The translations under genes were made by a program, and so were the position numbers. The notes beneath the pieces were generated by a model that had not been told where the DNA came from, did no database searches, and saw only the letters and a program-made list of their open reading frames with translations. This document shows positions 7,041 to 10,800 of a stretch of DNA of 10,800 nt, in pieces. Each line of letters opens with the position of its first letter. The first letter of the stretch is position 1. The stretch comes from CAKKQX01 sp046313915 (GTDB lineage Bacteria; Pseudomonadota; Gammaproteobacteria; Burkholderiales; SG8-41). The DNA lies in assembly GCA_046313915.1 (NCBI GenBank), contig JBKBXX010000112.1, forward strand, positions 1-10,800. The letters are read 5' to 3'.

Positions 7041-7553
7041 GTGTTGGAAGAGTTCGGCACGCACGTCGTTCAGCACATTCCCCGGTTGCGCCGCTATGCG
7101 CGGGCACTGACCGGCGAGCGTGCCGCTGCGGACGATCTGGTGCAGGATACGCTGGAGCGCGCCTGCAACAAGCTGCATCTGTGGCGGCGCGGCAGCGATC
7201 TGCGGGCCTGGCTCTTTACCATCATGCATAACGTGTTCATCAACCAGTTGCGCGCACGCAGGGCCGTGGCGGATCTCCCGCTCAACGACGAAATCATGGA
7301 GCTGCCCTCCCGCGGCTCGCAGGTCGACCGCCTCGAGATCCGCGATCTCGATGCGGCGCTCGCCCGTCTTCCGGACGAGCAGCGCGAAGTGCTGCTGCTC
7401 ATTGCGCTGGAACAGCTGTCGTATGAAGAAACGGCGAAAACGTTGGGCATTCCGATCGGCACCGTCATGTCGCGCCTGTCGCGCGCGCGCGAGCGGCTGC
7501 GCTGCATCATGGCGGGGTTGCCCGAAACGGCAACGCTGAAAGTGATCAAATGA
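7041..7553 (+). CDS. ECF-family RNA polymerase sigma factor
   Basis: A 170-residue group IV (extracytoplasmic function) sigma factor. Region 2 covers about residues 10-76: the RNA polymerase-binding/-10 helix DDLVQDTLERA (31-41) and WLFTIMHNVFINQLR (57-71). Region 4 covers about 104-154, with LPDEQREVLLL and the -35-reading helix-turn-helix SYEETAKTLGIPIGTVMSRL (127-146). A short linker and the absence of regions 1.1 and 3 are as expected for ECF factors. It starts with GTG, 11 bases after the preceding gene, and its stop overlaps the anti-sigma start by four bases (ATGA), the usual arrangement for a sigma/anti-sigma pair. It should be held inactive at the membrane until an envelope signal releases it. 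The msrPQ genes just downstream are the most likely targets; this is inference from context. Confidence 0.93.
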   Translation: MLEEFGTHVVQHIPRLRRYARALTGERAAADDLVQDTLERACNKLHLWRRGSDLRAWLFTIMHNVFINQLRARRAVADLPLNDEIMELPSRGSQVDRLEIRDLDAALARLPDEQREVLLLIALEQLSYEETAKTLGIPIGTVMSRLSRARERLRCIMAGLPETATLKVIK

Positions 7554-8308
7554 GCAAGCTCCCCGTCACCGAAGGCGAACTGCATGCCTATGTCGATGGC
7601 GTCTTGCCCGAGGCGCGCCGTGCCGAGGTCGAAGCCTATCTGGCGGCGCGGCCCCAGGAAGCCGGGCGCATCCAGGCCTACCAGCGGCAGAACGAGGAAT
7701 TGCGCCACCTGTTCGAGCCCGTGATCAACGAACCCGTGCCCGAGCGGCTGCAGCAGGCCGCGCTTGCGCCGCGCCGCGGTTTTCCGCCGTTGCGCTATGT
7801 CGCCGTCGTCGTATGGATGGCGCTGGGCGGCGTGATCGGCTGGCAGCTGGGTCTACAGCAGTCGCGGCCGGCCGGCAGCGCGGCGCTGGCCAAGCGGGCG
7901 GCAATCGCGCATGCCGTCTACAGCCCCGAAGTGCGGCATCCGGTCGAAGTGGGCGCCGACCAGGAGACACATCTCGTGAACTGGCTGTCCAAGCGGCTCG
8001 GCGCACAACTCAAGATCCCGCACCTCGGCGATCTCGGCTACACCCTGGTCGGCGGGCGCCTGCTGCCCGGTGACCACGGCCCGGTCGCGCAATTCATGTA
8101 TCAGGACGCAAAAGGCCAGCGGCTCACGCTGTATGTCCGCACCAACCCGGGGGAGGCGCGCGAAACCGCTTTCCGTTTCGCCAAGGAGAGCAACGTCGGC
8201 GTGTTCTACTGGCTGGACGGCAGGCTGGGCTACGCGCTTTCGGCCGAGATCGACAAAGCCGAACTGCTGCGCGTGGCAACAGCGGTATACCGTCAGCTCA
8301 ATCCCTGA
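7550..8308 (+). CDS. Membrane anti-sigma factor (RsiW-like, zinc-motif-free)
   Basis: A 252-residue single-pass inner-membrane protein translationally coupled to the ECF sigma factor. Residues 1-77 are the cytoplasmic anti-sigma domain: GELHAYVDGVLPEARRAEVE resembles the helical core of the COG5662/RsiW group. One membrane helix lies at about 83-101 (YVAVVVWMALGGVIGWQLG), preceded by basic residues. Residues 102-252 form a periplasmic sensor domain. The protein contains no cysteine at all, so the HxxxCxxC zinc site found in ZAS-type anti-sigma factors is absent and thiol-based sensing is impossible. The periplasmic domain has one Met (in QFMYQD) and a Gly/Leu-rich central part (GDLGYTLVGGRLLPGDHG) that I do not recognise as a named domain. 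It presumably binds and holds the sigma factor and releases it on an envelope signal; that rests on position and topology. Confidence 0.85.
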   Translation: MSKLPVTEGELHAYVDGVLPEARRAEVEAYLAARPQEAGRIQAYQRQNEELRHLFEPVINEPVPERLQQAALAPRRGFPPLRYVAVVVWMALGGVIGWQLGLQQSRPAGSAALAKRAAIAHAVYSPEVRHPVEVGADQETHLVNWLSKRLGAQLKIPHLGDLGYTLVGGRLLPGDHGPVAQFMYQDAKGQRLTLYVRTNPGEARETAFRFAKESNVGVFYWLDGRLGYALSAEIDKAELLRVATAVYRQLNP

Positions 8309-8339
8309 AAGAACACATTGCCGCTATAAAGGACGACCC

Positions 8340-9296
8340 ATGCTGATCAGAAAACCCGGCGACATCCTGCCATCCGAGATCACGGACCGGACGGTTTTCA
8401 TCAACCGCCGGCAGTTCATGCAGGGCGCGGCCACGATGGCGCTCGCGGCGGGCGTGCCCGGATTATCGGCCGCGGCCGCCGTGGCGCAAAACAGGATCGA
8501 GCTGCCGCCGGTCAGGAAAAGCGCTTACAGCGCCACCGAACGGCCCAATTCGCTGAAAGACATTTCGGGTTACGTCAATTTCTACGAATTTGGCACCGAC
8601 AAGAGCTCGCCGGTGGTGCGCGCGAGGAATCTCAAGACCCGGCCGTGGACGGTCAAGGTCGAAGGCGAAGTGAGGCGTCCCAGAACCTACGATGTCGAGG
8701 AATTGCTCAGGCTCGCGCCGTTCGAGGAGCGGATCTACCGCCTGCGTTGTGTCGAAGCATGGTCGATGGTGATCCCGTGGGTCGGTTACTCGCTGTCGGA
8801 GTTGATCAAGCGGGTGGAACCGACCGGCAACGCCAAGTATGTCGAGTTCACCACGCTGCACGATCCCGACCAGATGCCCGAGCAGCGCGCGCTGTTCGGT
8901 TCCCTCGACTGGCCGTACGTCGAGGGGTTGCGCATGGACGAGGCCATGCATCCGCTGGCGATCCTCTGCTTCGGCCTCTACGGCGCAGTGCTGCCCAACC
9001 AGAACGGCGCGCCGGTGCGTCTGGTCGTGCCCTGGAAATACGGTTTCAAGAGCGCGAAATCGATCGTGAGCATCCGTTTCGTCGAGAAACAGCCGGTTAA
9101 CTCGTGGCAGAAGGCCAACCCGCGTGAATACGGCTTTTACTCCAACGTCAACCCCGAGGTCGACCATCCGCGCTGGAGCCAGGCCACGGAGCGCCGCATC
9201 GGCGAGCTGCCCAAGAGAAAGACCTTGATGTTCAACGGTTACGCCGACCAGGTGGCATCGCTTTACGCAGGCATGGATCTGAGGAAATTCTACTGA
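8340..9296 (+). CDS. msrP: Periplasmic protein-methionine-sulfoxide reductase, molybdopterin subunit MsrP (YedY)
   Basis: A 318-residue molybdoenzyme of the sulfite-oxidase fold that reduces methionine sulfoxide in periplasmic proteins. The N terminus carries a Tat signal: NRRQFMQ (Arg23-Arg24) followed by a weakly hydrophobic Ala-rich segment ending in AVAQ, so it is exported folded with its molybdenum cofactor. Cys137 in YRLRCVEAWSMVIPW is the molybdenum-ligating cysteine. VKVEGEVRRPRTYDVEELL, PYVEGLRMDEAMHPL and the stretch PVRLVVPWKYGFKSAKSI are characteristic MsrP segments. Length agrees with the family. The ATG at 8340 has AAAGGA six bases upstream. It lies 31 bases after the anti-sigma gene and four bases before msrQ. 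Electrons come from the quinone pool through MsrQ. The known role is repair of oxidative, notably hypochlorite, damage. Confidence 0.97.
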   Translation: MLIRKPGDILPSEITDRTVFINRRQFMQGAATMALAAGVPGLSAAAAVAQNRIELPPVRKSAYSATERPNSLKDISGYVNFYEFGTDKSSPVVRARNLKTRPWTVKVEGEVRRPRTYDVEELLRLAPFEERIYRLRCVEAWSMVIPWVGYSLSELIKRVEPTGNAKYVEFTTLHDPDQMPEQRALFGSLDWPYVEGLRMDEAMHPLAILCFGLYGAVLPNQNGAPVRLVVPWKYGFKSAKSIVSIRFVEKQPVNSWQKANPREYGFYSNVNPEVDHPRWSQATERRIGELPKRKTLMFNGYADQVASLYAGMDLRKFY

Positions 9297-9300
9297 GCGC

Positions 9301-10002
9301 ATGGCCCGGAGTGAGAGCCGGCCAGCCGCAGCCCCGCCGCGGGCGCCTGCTGCGATGATGACCGCCGGGACGATGCGGCGCCTGAAAACGGTGCTGTTCG
9401 TCGTCTGTCTCTATCCGCTGGCGCGTCTGGTCTGGCTGGGGCTCGACGACGGCCTGGGCGCCAATCCGGTGGAATTCATCACCCGCTCGACCGGGACCTG
9501 GACGCTGGTCGCGCTTTGCGTGACCCTCGGCGTCACGCCGCTGCGGCGCCTGGCCGGCTGGCACTGGCTGATCCGGCTGCGGCGGATGTTCGGCCTCTAC
9601 GCGTTTTTCTATGCCTGCCTGCATTTCACGACTTATCTCTGGCTCGACCAGTTTTTCGACTTGGCGGCAATCATCAAGGACATCATCAAGCGTCCGTTCA
9701 TCACCGTCGGCTTCCTGGCTTTCGTGCTGCTGATTCCGCTGGCGGCGACTTCGAGCGATGGCATGATCAGAAAACTGGGCGGGAAAAACTGGCAGCGTTT
9801 GCATCGCATGGTCTACATCATCGCGGCATGCGCGGTGGTCCATTACTGGTGGCTCGTGAAAAAAGACATCACGCAACCACTGATCTATGCACTGGTCGTA
9901 GCAGCTCTGCTGCTCGCACGCGTGGCGTTCAGGTTTTCGCGGCGCCACACCGCGCAGCCTGGCGCGCAAGCCGCAGCGTTGGCGCGCAAGCCGCAGCCAT
10001 AA
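9301..10002 (+). CDS. msrQ: Haem-containing membrane subunit MsrQ (YedZ) of the MsrPQ system
   Basis: A 233-residue inner-membrane b-type haem protein that passes electrons from quinol or the respiratory chain to MsrP. About six hydrophobic helices are visible, e.g. TVLFVVCLYPLARLVWLGL, FGLYAFFYACLHFTTYLWL and MVYIIAACAVVHYWWL. His108, His168 and His181 have exactly the 60- and 13-residue spacing of His91, His151 and His164 in Escherichia coli MsrQ, the conserved haem-ligand histidines. WQRLHRMVYI is the family signature. The start is uncertain. ATG 9301 gives a 20-residue Pro/Ala-rich lead with no close Shine-Dalgarno sequence; ATG at 9355, 9358 or 9373 would also precede the first helix and give a length nearer to the E. 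coli protein. The C-terminal tail is altered by a 20-base duplication. Confidence 0.95.
   Translation: MARSESRPAAAPPRAPAAMMTAGTMRRLKTVLFVVCLYPLARLVWLGLDDGLGANPVEFITRSTGTWTLVALCVTLGVTPLRRLAGWHWLIRLRRMFGLYAFFYACLHFTTYLWLDQFFDLAAIIKDIIKRPFITVGFLAFVLLIPLAATSSDGMIRKLGGKNWQRLHRMVYIIAACAVVHYWWLVKKDITQPLIYALVVAALLLARVAFRFSRRHTAQPGAQAAALARKPQP
9961..9997 (+). repeat. 20-base tandem duplication at the 3' end of msrQ
   Basis: GGCGCGCAAGCCGCAGC occurs at 9961-9977 and again at 9981-9997, an offset of 20 bases. Because 20 is not a multiple of three, the second copy is read in another frame. The coding end becomes GAQAAALARKPQP and the stop moves to 10000-10002. Removing one copy would give an ending AAITT with the stop a few bases later. 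Confidence 0.85.
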
Positions 10003-10024
10003 CAACATAACTCGTTGTTTTAAA
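10001..10024 (+). terminator. Weak possible terminator after msrQ
   Basis: AACAAC (10001-10006) pairs with GTTGTT (10014-10019) over a 7-base loop, followed by only TT and then AAAA. The stem is AT-rich and overlaps the msrQ stop. Another hairpin, TGCCGC (10041-10046) / GCGGCA (10055-10060), follows without a T tract. The 168 bases from 10003 to 10170 otherwise hold no gene that I can support. Confidence 0.3.
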
Positions 10025-10118
10025 ACATATTTTATGAGGATGCCGCGAGTGCTTGCGGCAAGCGGAAAAGAAGGAAGGCGGCGGCGCAATGTTTTTTCGT
10101 GCCGCAAAGAGGGGTCCG

Positions 10119-10150
10119 GAAACGACAAGGGCCAGGTATGACCCTGGCCC
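10119..10150 (-). terminator. Terminator of the 19-residue peptide gene (minus strand)
   Basis: A perfect 8-bp stem, GGGCCAGG (10129-10136) and CCTGGCCC (10143-10150), with a 6-base loop. On the minus strand it begins 20 bases after the peptide's stop and is followed by TTGTCGTTT, a moderately U-rich tail. On the plus strand no T tract follows, so the minus orientation fits better. Confidence 0.6.
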
Positions 10151-10170
10151 CTGCTACTTGCTAACTGCGA

Positions 10171-10230
10171 CTACTTCTTGGCTGCTTTCTTTTTAGCTGC
10201 TTTTTTCTTTGCTTTTTTCTTCGCTGCCAT
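10171..10230 (-). CDS. 19-residue lysine/alanine-only basic peptide (histone-tail-like)
   Basis: A very short gene reading MAAKKKAKKKAAKKKAAKK: 11 Lys and 7 Ala after the Met, with the rhythm AA-KKK-A-KKK-AA-KKK-AA-KK. An AGGAG Shine-Dalgarno sequence sits six bases before the ATG, the best in the window. An in-frame TAA lies 15 bases upstream, so the gene cannot be a fragment of a longer frame. A promoter with a long leader precedes it and a hairpin terminator follows the stop, so it looks like a complete transcription unit. The composition matches the Lys/Ala tails of bacterial histone H1-like proteins (such as BpH1 of Bordetella, the AlgP tail and long HU tails), which bind DNA or RNA by charge. 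A free-standing tail would be expected to associate with the nucleoid or ribosome; this is inference. Codon use mixes AAG/AAA and GCA/GCG/GCC/GCT, unlike simple slippage of one codon. Confidence 0.75.
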   Translation of the reverse strand: MAAKKKAKKKAAKKKAAKK

Positions 10231-10365
10231 CTTAGTCTCCTTTTAAGTTAACTTAGGCATCGTTTCAATGCGGCGTTTGTTCCGCATCACCAGCACAACT
10301 TTCAAACAACTTGCCACTCTGCTTCGTTGTTTTTCCCGGAAAAATTCCGGAAAGTTGTACGTGGT
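10231..10365 (-). promoter_or_regulatory. Long structured 5' leader of the Lys/Ala peptide mRNA
   Basis: The predicted leader is about 135 bases, more than twice the length of the gene. It holds a perfect 9-bp inverted repeat (10295-10303 with 10350-10358). Competing with it is the hairpin CCGGAA-AAA-TTCCGG (10336-10350). A third stem, ATGCGG (10268-10273) / CCGCAT (10282-10287), lies nearer the gene, and the palindrome TAAGTTAACTTA (10244-10255) lies next to the ribosome-binding site. These could control translation, or the transcript of about 240 bases could also act as an RNA. No known riboswitch is recognised. Confidence 0.4.
10237..10241 (-). promoter_or_regulatory. Strong ribosome-binding site of the Lys/Ala peptide gene
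   Basis: On the minus strand AAAGGAGA precedes ATG (10230) with six bases between AGGAG and ATG. Directly upstream is the 12-base palindrome TAAGTTAACTTA (10244-10255). The site itself supports this tiny frame being translated. Confidence 0.8.
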
Positions 10366-10371
10366 GCGCCA

Positions 10372-10401
10372 ATTCTAAGCCACAGTGAAAAAAAAATGCA
10401 A
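10372..10401 (-). promoter_or_regulatory. Sigma70-type promoter of the Lys/Ala peptide gene
   Basis: On the minus strand TTGCAT (10396-10401) and TAGAAT (10372-10377) are spaced by 18 bases, with a T-rich spacer start. The -10 box is the same TAGAAT as in the mgtE promoter. Transcription would begin near 10365. Confidence 0.6.
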
Positions 10402-10473
10402 CACCTTTGTAAGTTTTTTTTGACGATGGAATATCGCGTGTAGGTTTGCCGCAACATCGATGATGGCATGAAC

Positions 10474-10514
10474 GGCATCGGAAAAACGCGATCGATGCCG
10501 CGCGCAATGCGCGG
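10474..10514 (-). terminator. Hairpins just downstream of lysA, possible terminator
   Basis: On the minus strand the hairpin CCGCGC (10498-10503) / GCGCGG (10509-10514) begins nine bases after the lysA stop. It is followed by a T5 run (10482-10486). That T run lies in the loop of a second stem, GGCATCG (10474-10480) / CGATGCC (10493-10499). The layout is not a textbook terminator. The rest of the 292-base gap between lysA and the Lys/Ala peptide gene holds the peptide's promoter and leader. Confidence 0.35.
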
Positions 10515-10522
10515 TTTCGCAT

Positions 10523-10800
10523 TCAGGGAAGAATGATCTCTCGCGCCATCAGCTCCTCGACGGTCTCCCGCTGCCGGATCAGATGCGATGCGGCGCCGTC
10601 CGCCATCACCTCGGCGGCACGCGGCCGGGTGTTGTAGTTCGAGCTCATGCTCATGCCGTAGGCGCCCGCCGACATGATGGCGAGCAGATCGCCTTCGTGC
10701 AGCGCCAAGCGGCGTTCGCGGGCGAGAAAATCGCCGCTCTCGCACACCGGCCCGACGATCTCGTACGGTTGTCCGCCCTTGCCGTCCGCGACGACGGGCA
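10523..10800 (-). CDS. lysA: Diaminopimelate decarboxylase, C-terminal 91 residues (5' end outside window)
   Basis: The C-terminal part of the PLP-dependent enzyme that decarboxylates meso-diaminopimelate to L-lysine, the last step of lysine synthesis. The frame is open to the window edge and ends with TGA at 10523-10525. GPVCESGDFLA carries the conserved Cys of the CESGD motif, which completes the active site of the partner subunit. SAGAYGMSMSSNYNTRPRA contains the conserved Tyr that contacts the cofactor phosphate and substrate. The ending RETVEELMAREIILP is typical of proteobacterial LysA. Its promoter and partner genes lie outside the window. Confidence 0.95.
   Translation of the reverse strand, partial: PVVADGKGGQPYEIVGPVCESGDFLARERRLALHEGDLLAIMSAGAYGMSMSSNYNTRPRAAEVMADGAASHLIRQRETVEELMAREIILP

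Noticed and set aside
5740..7107. Long minus-strand frame across the reductase and the COG4315 gene
   Set aside because: It is antisense to two genes with strong motifs and has no recognisable domain of its own.
10034..10141. 35-codon plus-strand frame after msrQ
   Set aside because: No ribosome-binding site, no promoter, and it overlaps the terminator hairpin of the minus-strand peptide gene.
10302..10745. 147-codon minus-strand frame overlapping lysA and the intergenic region
   Set aside because: It runs out of frame over the well-supported lysA end and then through the promoter and leader of the Lys/Ala peptide; no domain is seen.

Overview
The window reads as chromosomal DNA of a high-GC Gram-negative bacterium, most likely a betaproteobacterium. 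The reasons are a classic 16-strand trimeric porin of the betaproteobacterial type, TAGAAT-like -10 boxes, a periplasmic MsrP/MsrQ pair and a Tat signal. This placement is inference from gene content; no rRNA or other phylogenetic marker is present. I see no insertion sequence, phage gene, CRISPR array, tRNA or rRNA.

Layout. (1) 1-914 (+) is the C-terminal part of an outer-membrane porin, closed by a strong, probably bidirectional terminator at 931-960. (2) 1001-3460 (-) is a large TPR/GT41 protein of the O-GlcNAc-transferase (OGT/SPINDLY-like) family, convergent with the porin. (3) A divergent promoter region lies at 3461-3672. From it the (+) strand carries an MgtE magnesium channel (3673-5112) and, with no intervening base, an FAD-dependent disulfide oxidoreductase of the dihydrolipoamide dehydrogenase type (5113-6519). 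(4) 6640-10002 (+) is a compact five-gene set: a small secreted COG4315-type protein, an ECF sigma factor, its overlapping membrane anti-sigma factor, and the periplasmic methionine-sulfoxide reductase MsrP with its haem membrane partner MsrQ. (5) On the (-) strand, 10171-10230 encodes a 19-residue Lys/Ala-only peptide with a near-perfect Shine-Dalgarno sequence, a promoter, a long structured leader and a terminator. (6) The 3' end of lysA (-) closes the window.

The most interesting parts are regions 4 and 5. Region 4 looks like a self-contained envelope oxidative-stress regulon: a membrane anti-sigma factor would release the ECF factor, which would turn on repair of oxidised periplasmic methionines. 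It resembles in logic the SigF/NrsF-YedY1Z1 hypochlorite system known from Azospira, but it uses a different, cysteine-free, single-pass anti-sigma factor and adds a COG4315 protein as first gene. Region 5 is a tiny gene, easily missed by gene callers, whose product looks like a free-standing bacterial-histone tail.
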